64,000 bases of DNA from Montifringilla adamsi (Eukaryota > Chordata > Aves > Passeriformes > Passeridae), in the NCBI GenBank assembly GCA_017590115.1, contig JAGGNK010006448.1:3703987-3767986 (forward strand), written 5' to 3'. Positions 1 through 12,000 of the stretch are shown here, in pieces. Numbering within the stretch: position 1 is the stretch's first letter; the number at the start of each line of letters is the position of its first letter. The notes below the pieces were generated by a model, which was not told the origin of the DNA, did not search any database, and saw nothing but the letters and a program-made list of their open reading frames with translations. Made by a program: the position numbers and the translations under genes.

Positions 1-1837
1 AGTGGATCCACACAACCCTCATCCCTTTCCAGCTCCAGTTGAGAGGCTTCTTGCAGACCCCACCTTCCAGTTCCCTATGTTTTAACCTTATGCAGTGTGA
101 AGGGCAGTGGGGGCAGCTGCCCTTGGGGCAGGGTGAGCAGGGAGCTGAGTGGGACAGCTGGGCTGCCCTGCAGTGCCCAGCCTAGAGCAGCACTGATGGT
201 GAGCAGGGTCTGCCAACACTCCCAGTTTCCAGACAAGGCCACAGTGATGAGACAGGTTCCAGCTAAAGTCAGGATGTCAGTCAGGGTCTGGATCATGCCA
301 GATACCAGGCACAAGAGTGGCAGGAATGTAAGCATACCCGTGGAGCCAGGGCTTGCGTATTCCTGCTGCCTTGTACTGGAGCCAGTTGCTGCTATACAGC
401 TGGTGATGGAAAAGTAGAAATGCACTATGGCCCCTCCAAAACTCTGTTGTCTCAAACAACATGATGTCATACTGACAGCTTGTACTTGTTTGAAATGGTT
501 TTTCACTGCTGGCACTTTTTTCTGTCAGTGCCCTGTAGCAGAGATTCACCTCTAGATACGTAGCAGTATTCTTACAATTATTTTTAAGTTAGCTAATTAT
601 TCTTTTTTTTTTTTTCCCTCTTTGATCTGGGTTTTTTTTTTGGAGATTATTAAACATACTTTCTTTTTTCTCTGGAAACAAAAGCAGCAGTTGCAGAAAA
701 CAGCAGAGGCAGATTATGTTCTTAGTTTCAAGTAACTGGATTTACATCAAAGATAAATGATGCTGCACTGAAGCGGAGCTGCACAAAAGCAGCTTGGCTG
801 AATCTAACTTTAACCAAGTGTTTTTATTTAGGTACAGTGTTTTTGCTACTAGAAAAGCAGTTGTAGCAGAGAGCTGAAGCTGCTCTGTTGACTGACTTAG
901 CGACTGCCTGCTTTACAAGATATCTCTGCCTTGTTACAGCAAAAAAGCATTTGGAAGGGAGAGGAGGCATCAGTAACTTACAACAAAAGCAGAGTACTTT
1001 GAAAACAAGGCTTGAGGTCTGCTTTTATATGAAATAGTTCCACAAAATTGAAACATTTTTTTTTCAGCAAATTGGGGTGTGACAAAATTATAGTTGTGGC
1101 AAATTAAGTACAGGGCCTTCTGTGTTGCTAGTACTTAGATCAAGTCAGATGGTTATTTTTTCTTTTTTTAGTTACCTGCCAAACCTGGAGGGTTTGGAAG
1201 ATGGTCAGGAAGTGTTTTAGAAGTCCTCATTGATGAGTGAGAGATGCAGCCCAGGTGTGAGGGTGGGGACCCAGGGGATGAGGAGTTCCCATCAGGAGTT
1301 TTAGTACTGGAACTAGTAGCTCTGGAAACACATCCTCCCGTGTCTTGTGACAGATAAAAGAGGGAGCAGAAATTGGTGGAGTTCTCCAGCTGATAAAATT
1401 CTTTGCTGCTTGCATGGTATTTTTATAAGCTGCTGTTTTTTCATGAGCATGCTGAGCACAATAGCTTTTTGGAAAGTGCTTCCCATTACCTCTCTGCTGC
1501 CCATAGTGACAAAAATACGTTTTTACTGTCTTTAGCCCTTAAAAACCAAATCTTGCCATTTAGAGGCATCTCATTCATGACTACAGTTATTCACTCAATT
1601 ACTTTTTACAAATCTTTCATGCTTTTCTCATTGGTAGTGGCCTTAATTTCACCATAGATCTTTATATATGCGTTAATATGTAGCCAGAAATGCACCAGAG
1701 GGATGTCTCTAAGCAAGCCCCAAAGCCATGGTTACTGCAGAAGTAAATAATGTCTTTTACCTTGATCTTTCACAGGAAATATGACGTCCTTTTCCTTTTT
1801 TCCCCCCTTGTCATTTGTTTAATACAGTTTTCTTCAG
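1..1837. other. Probable intron or flanking DNA, no supported exon
   Basis: I see no exon here that I can support. If the terminal exon at 1838 is real, this stretch is the end of its upstream intron. The first 500 bases are richer in GC than the rest and hold a 146-codon open frame on the minus strand (75-515), treated under findings. From 590 to 660 there are T-runs. A second possible acceptor AG lies at 1774-1775 and a third at 1826-1827, so the true exon start could be earlier than 1838. Confidence 0.4.
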
Positions 1838-2025
1838 CCTCCAAAGCCACTGTCATCACTGAGCACGATACGAGATGGGAACTGGAGAGACGGCTGCTAT
1901 TGATGAAGGACGCCCCGCGACAGTGGAAAACACATGATGTGTTTCATTACCCAGCTGGCTGGGTAACAATGATTTGGAAAAGGAGGGTCATACAGTATTA
2001 TTTTCCCCAGGATCTTAATGTGTAA
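1838..2025 (+). CDS. Probable last coding exon of an unidentified protein
   Basis: A pyrimidine-rich tract (about 1787-1820) leads to an AG acceptor at 1836-1837. The open frame then runs about 61 residues to a TAA at 2023-2025. The peptide is charged and aromatic: it has a helical, Arg/Glu-rich start (TRWELERRLLLMKDAPRQW), then a Tyr/Trp/Phe-rich end that finishes FPQDLNV. This composition, several CpG-containing codons and a UTR-like sequence directly after the stop are what a real C-terminus looks like. The frame is open upstream to 1750, so the acceptors at 1774-1775 and 1826-1827 are alternatives. The exon would start in the middle of a codon. I do not recognise the family and give no function. 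It could instead be a retrocopy end or a chance frame, but the UTR and polyadenylation signals argue for a gene. Earlier exons must lie left of the window. Confidence 0.45.
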
Positions 2026-2923
2026 CCATCTAAAATGCCATGTCATTTTTAAAAAATGAACATCTTCTCAAATACTAAATATTGCACTTAATCAGTTACC
2101 TGAAGAGCTGCATTGTTATCAGACTAACAATGGCAGTGTTGACATTTGGAACTGAAGAAAGTATTATGTGTGTGCAAAATACAAGAATATTTCTTTGGAA
2201 CGAACTAGGAGATTTTGTTTTTGGGCAGCTTTGCCATACTGAAGTTCTGAGATAATTTATTCAGTGTAAAGGCATCACACAATTTATTTTGAATTTTGGG
2301 GTACTTATGTATGTGCTTGAATTTTTTTCTAGTGTTTTCAGTACATTTTATTTTGTATACTTAAGTTCATTTAAACTTGCCTGAACCTTGAACTACAGAG
2401 AGATAATTTAACTTTTTCTGTGCCATAAATAATATTTTTGGGGTAATGTACTTTTTTAGTGCTAGAAACATATCTTACAAAATCTTACCAATTGGCAATA
2501 CAAAGCAGTATATTTATGTTGCAGAAGCACAAAAAAGGTAGCATTCACTGGAAATTGCCATCCAGCTGGGTCAGCATGGTTTTGTTGGTCTATCACCATT
2601 TGTTGAATTGTTAATTTATTGTCATAGTGTTTTGTATTTAAATGGCAGCATAAATCACATTGCACTTACAAAGGTACAGTGATCTCTAAAACTACTGCTG
2701 ATTTTCAGTACTTTATTACAAAGAATAAAATTGTAATGTTTTATTAACAGTTGCTTATGGAAAATGAGTTTTAATGCAAATAAATCTTTTTGATAGATCT
2801 TTTACAAAATCCAGTTGCACTAATCAATGCTTTCTTATAATGGCGTATGACTTAATATTTGATTACAACTGTGTATACTGCTGTTTTGGAATGTTTCAGG
2901 AAATAAAGAATCTATTTCAGCAA
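2026..2923 (+). other. Probable 3' untranslated region
   Basis: About 900 bases of AT-rich, low-CpG sequence follow the TAA directly. They contain several TATTTAT/TTTTGTAT-type motifs as in vertebrate 3'UTRs. Three AATAAA hexamers cluster near the far end (2724-2729, 2779-2784, 2902-2907). The last is followed 15-40 bases later by a T/GT-rich stretch suited to a downstream cleavage element. No transposon was recognised in it. The boundary at about 2923 is inferred from the last signal. Confidence 0.45.
2902..2907 (+). terminator. Polyadenylation signal AATAAA (distal)
   Basis: Canonical hexamer about 880 bases after the stop codon. The candidate cleavage zone is 2918-2926, followed by a CTTCTTCAGTGTG-like T/GT-rich element. 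Two more hexamers at 2724 and 2779 could give shorter transcripts. Confidence 0.45.
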
Positions 2924-3482
2924 TAATGCTCTTCTTCAGTGTGCAATGTAAACATTGTGAGAATTTGGCTACTCACATCTACTTAGCTCCATAAGTTTTT
3001 ACTTAACTTTTATAAAGATTATGCTGGTTTTTTGCAAATAGTAACTGAGTTACCTGAATTTATTTTTTTTTTATTGTGTTAGAAAGCCATGGTATGACTA
3101 GAAGGCAAATATGTATTATTTTGAAATCAATCTTACTGTGATCTTAAGAGACTTTTTCAATTTCATGTTTACAGCCTGCAAGTATGACTTGCAATGGGAA
3201 ACGGAGATTGTGTACCTTTCACTGTGGCTATGAATTTGCTCTCAGTTTGGCTCCACAGTTGCTTGAGGACCTGCTTTTCTGAAAAGGGCAAGCTAAACTA
3301 AAAAGCAGAGGGGAAATACTTAGTGATGAATAAAACTTTCATTACGCTGAGAAGTGATGTATACTAGTGCAGTAGGATCTCTGCACAGCATAGCATTGTT
3401 TAACAGAAATAAACAATTAATTTTTCACACTGAAGTTCTTTTAACACAGTTAAAATCCTTTTTTTTTTTTCTTTTCCAAAAG

Positions 3483-3541
3483 AACAGAACTGTTGAAGAA
3501 GGTATCAAGAATAATCAAAAAAAGAAATTAACGTGGCACAG
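3483..3541 (+). CDS. Candidate 59-bp internal exon, unidentified
   Basis: A run of about 20 pyrimidines (3458-3476) leads to an AG at 3481-3482. Fifty-nine bases later a CAG is followed by the consensus donor GTAAGT (3542-3547). The frame is open and codes a Lys/Asn-rich peptide (about RTVEEGIKNNQKKKLTWHR). A strong acceptor and perfect donor at exon distance are suggestive but can occur by chance in 64 kb. If real, it lies downstream of the 1838 exon and would belong to a longer isoform or to another + strand gene. No family is recognisable. Confidence 0.2.
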
Positions 3542-3670
3542 GTAAGTATTTAAGCAGGAGTGGGCCAAACTCATTGTTTGTTAGATGCTTTAATTTGAAG
3601 AAATTACTTTTAGTTAAAGTAGTCAGTCATTTGTGTACAATCTGTGATCGTGGTGGGGCTCAGAGGCAGC

Positions 3671-3724
3671 TTGGGGGTGCTTTGCCTTTTGCCTGTTCTT
3701 GGGCGTGCTTTGCCTTTTGCTGAG
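3671..3724. repeat. 28-bp imperfect tandem duplication
   Basis: Two copies, starting at 3671 and 3699, share a core ending in GTGCTTTGCCTTTTGC. They differ by a few bases. This is a local duplication with no evident function. Confidence 0.75.
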
Positions 3725-6360
3725 CTCTGCAGCTCTCATGGCTTCTGGTGCTAGGGATCCAGCATGATCTTCGTAAAAGATGGATGAAGGCCCATAGCAG
3801 TGATCATTTTCTCACTGATGACAGCCCTGGTCTGAACGGTCTCTTCAATTTGTTCCCTAGTGCCAGGATTTTACCACTGTTCCTACATTATCTGGGACAC
3901 CACAACGCCACATTACTTTCAATTTTTGAAATAGGTTGCAGCTGTTGGATTTAATACCGAGTTGTACACAAGAGGGCAGTATATACTTTGAAAATATTTT
4001 CTTTTTGGTGGCTAAAGCTGATCTGTTTTCCAGGCTCTGAATATTAGGAGCTCTTTGAGATGATCCATTTGTTTTTCCCTTTTTAATTACCCTGTTCCCT
4101 TGTAACACGTGATGTCAATATTTGCTAACCTTGCAGCTTTCCTGTTCTAAGTGTTTTTGTCAAGTATCTGTCACACTGGATGCCATGAAACCCTAGGTGT
4201 GAGCAGCTGAATCTAAGAATCAAGAGAAAATCATGCTTGTTTCAGCCATGGGCTGTGGTACTGCTGCTGTTTGCCTGTAGCTGGTGGAACTAGTTGTGTC
4301 CCCTCAAATTTGCATTAGTGAACCAGGGTACTACTGCACAGTGTCACCAGACTTCACCACAAGTCTCAGTGGGAGCAAACTGAGTGGAATATGCAGCACA
4401 AAGTCACTTCTGTCAGGCTCAATTTTGTGAGCGGCAGAACCTCCTCCTGGGCAATGGAAAACAGTTAACTTTAAAAATAAAGACTCAGACTTACTTTTCG
4501 CAATTTAAAAATAATTTCTGAGTGTAAGGGAGATTTTCTTTATCTTCGATTCTTTTCTTCTGGTCCATGAATGCAAATCCTGCTCCTGCATCCTTGTTGC
4601 TGCATCCCAAAAATGACGTTATCTCCTTTAGTCCAAACTGTACTCTTGTGCTCACCTCTTGAGCTACTGGGTGAGTCATGACTTTTTTCCTAAAGGTCTT
4701 TTCCCCTCTCTCTTTAGTAAATGGGAATAAAACCCCTATGTTTCCAGTCTTTTGAGCCCCATAATCTGGGGCATTGTCTGTGATTTTTCCCCAAGCTAAT
4801 GTTCTGGTTAAGTTCAAGTCCTGCATTGAAGATGCACATTTCTTGTTTTCACCCCTACATATGAAATTCATCCATTACCTCCTCACCTGAAGTAATCTTC
4901 GGCCTTGTAGTGGCTTCAGTATGTGAAATCTGTCCAAAGTAAAACTGCTAACATAATTTTTCTCTCTTTCTGCTTTGACAATATCACTACTTTGACCATT
5001 TCATGTGTATTGTTGATTTTCTCCTCTCTGTTGAACAGAATGGTTGTGATCTAGTTGTACTCTTCTGCAAAGCCATGGACACTGTCCCATCCGCACTATT
5101 AGTTTCTCTTTGGGTGTTGAAGTGAATTCCCATATCAAAGTCCATGATGTCAGCCTGCATTGTGCATGCTGCAAGCAAAGCACTTGCTAGCTGCTTCTGT
5201 GTTTTCCCTCACTGTAGGAGATCTCTGGGCATCTCCATTTTTTAATTCACCATCAAATCCTTCTTAAAAGTTTTTTTCTTTGCCACAGTACCACTCAAAG
5301 CAGGACAACAGTTAAATTATCAGTCTTGTCATCTTTTGCTTTTAAGTCCCTCATTTTAAATTTGACTGGTGATTTTAGCTATACCTGAATTACAGATTGT
5401 TGGAGACATAGATTGCTCTCTTTTTCCTTTGGGTTTTTAAGGCATGAAGCCCAGTAGGATTTCAGACCCACCCTTAACATGCCTGCATCCTAATACACAT
5501 ACTAAAAACCAGCATTCTCATACAGAAAATACTATTTAAATATCCACTGTGAATGATGGGTGAGGTTTCATAATTAAAAGGATTTGGGATAGTAGCACAG
5601 TCACTCTAGAAAGCAGATACATGGTGTTTAATCTTCAGGCATGACTTACTAATTCAGAAAGACTGGTTAAAAAAGGAGGTGACTAAGTCCAGGTGACTTG
5701 GCCTGTCACTGTTGAGGTTCTGCTTAGTCTGATTGAATTTTCTTTTTCCCATTTGAACCAGCCCATCTACTCAGCCATCTTTCCCCTTCATCAATATTTC
5801 TACCTCTTGCACTCCCCAGAATCAGACCTTATGATCTCTCTCAGTGATACACATACTCTTGTGGCTTGTGTGGCTGGTGCAGTTCTTGGCCATCCACCTG
5901 CAGATTACCACCCTGCTATTCTTCTCCTTCCTCTCCAGCCTGGGGAGCAGTGAGTGCTCAGTGTGTCTTCTGTCTCCATGAGTGAGACTTTCAGCTCTTA
6001 CCTGCCAAGGTAAGCAGTTATGCTTAGTCTGAATGAATGTATGTGAGTAGGGGTCATACCTCTGCTCTTGGATGTGACCAGGCTGCCTGGTTGTTGCAAG
6101 GGGAATTCAAGGGATTATCTTTGACCTAAAGAGGCCCAAGAGGTGCTGTTTCTGCATGTGCAATTCAACAATAGTTTATATAAAGTATCTCATGGAAGGA
6201 AGGGAATGATTAGATAAGCTTATTCTTGAAACATCATTCCTCTTTTAAACAAGCGATTTTATATAAGCCATAATTATTTAGGTGACTTCAGCATTATCAA
6301 TCCCTTACCTATAAACAAACAAACAAGAATCCTTTGATACCCAAATGTTGATTGTGGCAT
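3725..6360. other. Unique non-coding DNA
   Basis: Nothing codes convincingly. The longest open frame (4491-4871, minus, 126 codons) has no recognisable domain, no splice context and no homology I can recall. The sequence is AT-rich. A short AAAC run occurs at 6313-6326, just before the CR1 insertion. Confidence 0.6.
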
Positions 6361-6922
6361 AATCATGGAATGGTTTTGGTTGGAAGGGAGTTCAAAGATA
6401 ATCTAGTTCCAACACCCCCCACCACAGGCAAGGATACCTTCCACTAGGCCAGGATTCAGAGATCCCTGTCCAACCTGGCCTTAAACATTTCCAGGGATGG
6501 GGCATCCACAACTTCTCTGGGCAAGTGTTCCTGTTCCTTACCACCCTCAGAGTAAAGAATTCTTCATAACATCTAATCTAAACCTACCTTCTTTCACTTT
6601 GATGCCGTCCCACCTTGTCCTATCCCTATATGCTCTAATAAACAGTCTCCAGCTTTCTTTTAGGTTCCCTTCAGGAACTGGAAGGCCACAATTAGGTTAC
6701 CCTGAAGCCTTCTCTTCTGCAACCTGAACAATCCTAATTTTTTCAGCCTTTCCTCATAGGAGAGATGCTCCATCCCTCTAATCATTCTGCTGGCCCTCCT
6801 CTGGAGTCACTCCCACTGGTCCACGTCCTTCCTGTGCTGGGACCCCAGAGCTGGATGCAGGGTTCCAGGTGGGGTCTCACCAGAGCAGAGGGACAGAATC
6901 CCCTCCCTGGCCCTGCTGCCCT
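6361..6922 (-). mobile_element. CR1 LINE, 3' fragment (minus strand)
   Basis: Read on the minus strand this is the last 560 bases or so of an avian CR1 element: the end of ORF2 and the 3'UTR. Recognisable blocks, seen in complement on the + strand, include GGTTGGAAGGGA near 6378, the block TCCAACCTGGCCTTAAACA near 6469, TAAAGAATTCTTC near 6553 and GGTGGGGTCTCACCAGAGC near 6870. CR1 moves by reverse transcription and is usually cut short at its 5' end, as here. Divergence is moderate, and it is not coding. Its 5' end abuts an oppositely oriented CR1 tail at 6937. Confidence 0.93.
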
Positions 6923-6936
6923 TTCTGTTATTTGGC

Positions 6937-7004
6937 CAAAGGTTGGATTCAAACATCTTGGAGGACTTTTCCAACCTTAGTGATTCTATGATTGCGTGAT
7001 TCTT
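6937..7004 (+). mobile_element. CR1 LINE, very short 3' tail (plus strand)
   Basis: About 68 bases matching the extreme CR1 3' end: GGTTGGATTC, a block ending CTTTTCCAACCTTAG, then the terminal tandem TGATTCTATGATTGCGTGATTCT-type tail (kept short here). It lies 14 bases from the 5' break of the minus-strand CR1, so the two form a nearly contiguous opposed pair. Confidence 0.85.
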
Positions 7005-8870
7005 GCTTAATTATTTAAAGAAGTAAACACATTTCTCAATTTATGCATTACCTTGAGCAGGTGTATGATATGTATAAAAGGGAGTGATAGTCTTGTTTTT
7101 CACTGGTTCATGTGAACAATGGAGTGCTATATAGATCTGGCTGTCTGAACCATGATAAGAAGTTTGGACAATGAATGGTGGTTGAACTTTAAACTTTTTG
7201 CAGAGAAATACTTTGAAAGTGAACCTATCTTGACTTTTTGGAAGTAGAGGGAAGTTCTGTATCTAATACAGTCAAAAGGGGTGCACATTTCCCAGATGCA
7301 GATGTCAAAATTGTATGAAACTATGGCTAGATAGGCAACAGATAACGTTCACAGACTATTAAGTGACTTGTACTTGAAAAAATATGTGACAATTATACAA
7401 AAATGAAGGCAACTCTGTTAGGTATTTGCTGCTTCTTTATTCAATTCAGCTCTCTTTGAAGAGGGATTGAACATCTGAAAGAGACTGAGCCGTGCAAGTT
7501 GTTTTTATGGCTGGGCAGAAAAAAGCCTTGTGGCTCCTAGGCATAGAGTAGACTTGGCCGTGCAGTGTGGATCAGCAGAACAGATCCATTGCTCTGCAGT
7601 AGCCTTGTTGTTTCCCAGGAGCAGAGGTGCCCCCTGCACACCTGGCACCCAGATGCAGCTGTGGCTGCCCACTGCTTTCTGTGGAGGTACCAGAGAGGAG
7701 ACATTCCTCTCTTGCTAAGACTGAGTGCTTAAAAAAGTCTCATTTCTGGGGCAGAGTCCAACTAGACAGTGATACTCAAACATGTTATTTTTCTTCTGTG
7801 AGCATAGCTCAAAGATAATGTTTTGCCTTTTCAGACATGATCTTTCTGCTCTGTAGAGTTCTTTCACTATGGTCATGAATTTGTTGTTGTGGTTTTCTAT
7901 TTTGACTAATTTTTTTAGTTAGAAGAATTAAAATAATGTTTCTTCTGTGTTAAAAATTTGAAATAATATTTCTTCTTTGTTTCTGTTCACTTCTTGCCCC
8001 TGACATTTCTGTTGTTCCCCTAGAAAAACAAAATATTCCTTTGTCTTTGTGGCCAGACATATAGAAAGAATGAGCCTGTGGCCAAATTCCCAAACTGAGC
8101 TCTAGCAATCCAGCCAACCCTTAATACTTTGCAGTCTGCACGCAGATGTTACTAAACAAGGTATATTATCTGTATCCAAGACTGAAACTTTCAGTAATAG
8201 AAGCAGCAGATAACATGATGAGGATGTCAACTACAATACACCTAATCTGAAATTTTTGGAACCATTTTTTTTGCAATAATAGAAAACAGAAAAGGTACTT
8301 CTAATGTTTCTTTTGCTTTTCAATCCTTCCTGCAGGAGGTTATACTAACTTCATTTTTGGAACCCTTGATGCATGCTTTTTCTTTTCCTATGAATTTCAT
8401 TGAGCCAATATAAATATGTTGAATTCAATTTTAGCAATATGTTTAATGAATAGTGACCACTTTAGGACACTTACATTGTTTCCAGAACTGAAATATTCCA
8501 ATGCTAGCATCATGGTATAATACAGTTTCTTTACATAATGTTGCTAATATCCCATTCAGTTCCTTTAAATTGTAAATAATTGAAAGGAAAGTTCAGGAAC
8601 TCAGAAGAAAAAAAATACTTAGAAGAACTGATTTTTTTTTAAGCCAAAGAAAATCATAAAAATGTGTTTTGATTTAATCCGTGTTTATCTAGGCAGTCAC
8701 TGACTGCAGTAAATTATGCAGCTCTGAATAGGTAATACATATTCAATGGAAAGAATTTTTCTATATATGAAAGAAGGGAAAAAGCATCAGACAAAAATGT
8801 ATAGCTTTATCAATAGCTCACTCTTCACCAGATCTCAATTCACATTAAACAACCTACTTCTGGCTTATAA
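7005..8870. other. Unique non-coding DNA
   Basis: No exon, RNA gene or transposon was recognised. Open frames here (for example 7530-7718) are under 65 codons and lack splice or codon support. The region is AT-rich, with a TTTCTTCT-type duplication near 7938-7980. Confidence 0.6.
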
Positions 8871-9011
8871 AACACTTTTAGCACCGATCTTTTCAATCAG
8901 TGAGAAGCAGCAATGATATAAAATGGGTCCCATCCTACTGGAACACTTTTAGCACCTGATCTTTTCAATCAGTGAGAAGCAGCAATGATATAAAATGGGT
9001 CCCATCCTACT
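8871..9011. repeat. 71-bp direct tandem duplication
   Basis: Copy 1 (8871-8939) and copy 2 (8942-9011) both begin AACACTTTTAGCACC and end GGGTCCCATCCTACT. They are identical except for a one-base indel at the GCACC(T)GATC position. Near-identity points to a recent duplication or an assembly artefact. Confidence 0.92.
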
Positions 9012-12000
9012 TAATTTACAGATGCAGCTACTTGGTTGGTGCAGCTGGGCTCAACTCCTTCAATTATGCTCTCATTTCACTGATAAGTGCAGTCTGATCC
9101 AGAGGCTGTGCGTGTTAGTGGAGCTCGTCTTGCATCTGAAGCCATCTTATTACTTTGGCTCGTCCCGTGCAGAAGGAGATCTGTGGTTGGGTGGGTTGGG
9201 TGGAGGGAAACCATGCATCTGCCCTACCATGATCAGTACTATCAGCCTGGTAGCTGATAACAAATCTGTGGCTTTGTTATCCAGCCCTATGGTTTGTGTG
9301 TGAGCTGAGTGATTCTCTTTGATGAGGAGCCAAATGTAATTATGCACAGTCTGACAACACGGCATGCTTTTCTGAAGCACTGAGTACTTGCAGCCCCAGC
9401 TGCATCTAGTTCAAGTGGTAAGACTTTTAGCACCTTTGAAATTAGACACTGGGAAAAAATTATCTTCCTGGTATTGTCTTACTAGGGTCCCATTTAAAAT
9501 GGAGTATCATTACTGTATTTTCACAAGTCAGTATCTTAAAGTTTGCTCAGAAAGCATTTTATACAATGGCATTGAGTGAGAATGGCTTGGAATAAAATTC
9601 AGTGTCTGGGCATGGATATTTTGTACTTCTGTGGAATTCCAATCTCACTGCACAGAACATTCTGTTAAAAGTAGTGGTTTAGATTGTTTTGCATTGTCAG
9701 TGATCTGTTTTCCAAAGGAAACAGGAAGAAATGTGCTATTTATTTGGCAAGCTATTCCAGACAATTGGGATGATCATTTTCCCTGGCACACGTCTTTATA
9801 CGGAATTGAGTGTAAATGCCAATATTGATTGAAAAGTGTCAGGTATTCATAAAAATCCATGTTAACTTTATAATGCAGCAGAGCAAAAACTACCCTTAAG
9901 GGACGTTAACGTAACGGAGGACTCCATCATGGAAAGCCTTAGCATCATTTCCAAGAGTAGATTTATTCTTTCCATATAGATTAAACCAACAGTTTGCTCC
10001 AGAAATTCACGTCCTCCTTCAAAATAAAATTCGCAGGTGCGTGTGGGGTTTACATAACCACAAGCATATTTCCAAGAAAGATAGGGAGATGTGGAAATCT
10101 TGGAGTGTTTCAGCAGTTTTTTGGAACATAAGCTGCTGAAAAGAGCCTTGTTTCCTGCTGCATCATTTCATAGCCTCACTCGATATCCTGTCTACTTTAT
10201 ATCCTCAGTGTGAACAATATATGATAAGATGAAAGGCAGTTTACATAAAAGCAGGCCATCTCCTTGAAGAGAACTTACGAAGTGCATCTCCTGTATATTC
10301 CTTTAATCTTTTGTGAAGCAGTAAACAGCGGCTTTGCCCTCTGTTTTGAAACTTTTCCTTAATTCTACAGAGCAGTTAAGTTTGTTGTGAAATAGTTTGG
10401 GGTTTTTTTTCCCTTTTCCTCTGGGTAGAAAAAAAGATATGGGAAAATCTATCTCATGGCATGTGTTAGCCTGCGGATGGAATCACAAAGCAGTAGAAAT
10501 GAATGCATTTTCTTGAAACCTCAGTAGTACCAGAAAACCTGCCTAACATGCTCACGCTTGAGTAAAGGGATTAAATGTTTGTGCTCTGGTAGTGTCTGTG
10601 GGCTGCAAGCAACTTGGATTTCATGGAATAAAGCCAAAACGCCTTGTCCAAAGCAGCTGGCAGTCTAAGTGAGGGCATTGCCTAAGCTCTGTGCACCTTG
10701 TCATGTGAATAAAGCTCTTCCAGCTGCAAGTGAATTGCAGAACCGATTCCAAAGCAGGAACAGTCAGTTCAGTAAACTGAAAATCAGAAATTGTCTTTCC
10801 TATACATTTTCTTTAAGGCTGGTCATTTTCGTGTTCTTTCATAACTGAGTTTCTTCTTATACAGTTCTTGTTTTAGCAAACTTACCATGTATGCATAGAG
10901 TTGCTGTTTAGGTTTTATGGAAACTACAGTGAAGCAAATAATTTTTGATTCTATTGAACACAGGTAGCAAAGAAGAAGAGCAGCAGAATAACAGAACTTC
11001 GTAATTCAAATTTGAAAATTAAATTCTTGTACAGATATATGCTGTGTAAATGGGATTATTTTGTGTTATCAATGCATTTAGTCAATGAGCAAAGTCTGGG
11101 TAGCAAGTTCAGGAATCCATAAGGAAATAATTATGCACAGCCTGTTACGTTTTGGGATTTGGTCTTTGTGCTGATGTCGTATTTTCATGTCATGCGAAAA
11201 ATAGGACAAATACAAGTGAAAGGAAAGGAGAGAAAGAGAATCAGAAATAAAGGCAATTGGAGGAAACAGCACTTGTTTGAAGACAAGGAGACTTCCATAG
11301 GAGGTACTGATCTGTCATGTGCAACAACAGTCGAAAGACCACAACAGGGAGCCACTTAATTGTGACTGCTGTTTCCTTTGAGCTGTAAACAGAGAGCTGG
11401 TTTTAAAAATCTCCAGAGACACCGAAAGCACTGATAAGTGCTACTCATCCTTAATCTCACACGCACTGATTCTTATCCTGAAGGACAGTGGATTTTCCTG
11501 GGATGTTGGAGAGACAAGATGATAGAGGTATGACCTGAATTCAGGTAGCAGAAAATGGAGGAAATATTAGTATTCTCTTGTTTCCACTCTTACAGGTGCC
11601 AGCTACTAATCCTGCTGCCAAGACTGAGGAGAAGAAGGAGAGAGGATGGTAGAAAACAGACAATTGCTGTTGATCTGCATTCATTATTATATTACATTGT
11701 ATTGGGGTGGCTCACAAATGTAATAGTGAACTGGAGCACGTAGTTCAGTACACGTGGTGTTCTGATAGTATATATTGGTTACGCATTCACTGGCCTTTCC
11801 ATTCACAATCCAAACACTTTGGTGTTTTGTGTGTTAAAATATCTAAATAAAGGTACCATTCTGTTTTCTCATACTCAGGGCAGTCAGTGTTAGTGCAGAA
11901 TTGGACCCATTCAGCTGCTGTGCACATGGCGTTGGTCAGGAGGTAAAACCGGATCAAGTCAAGAACAGGTTCTTGCCTTGAGGAGTTTAAAAGGCTGAAA

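Noticed and set aside
4491..4871. 126-codon minus-strand frame
   Set aside because: No recognisable motif or splice support.
11580..11650. Possible small exon after a pyrimidine tract (acceptor near 11604)
   Set aside because: The frame meets a stop quickly and the donor is weak.
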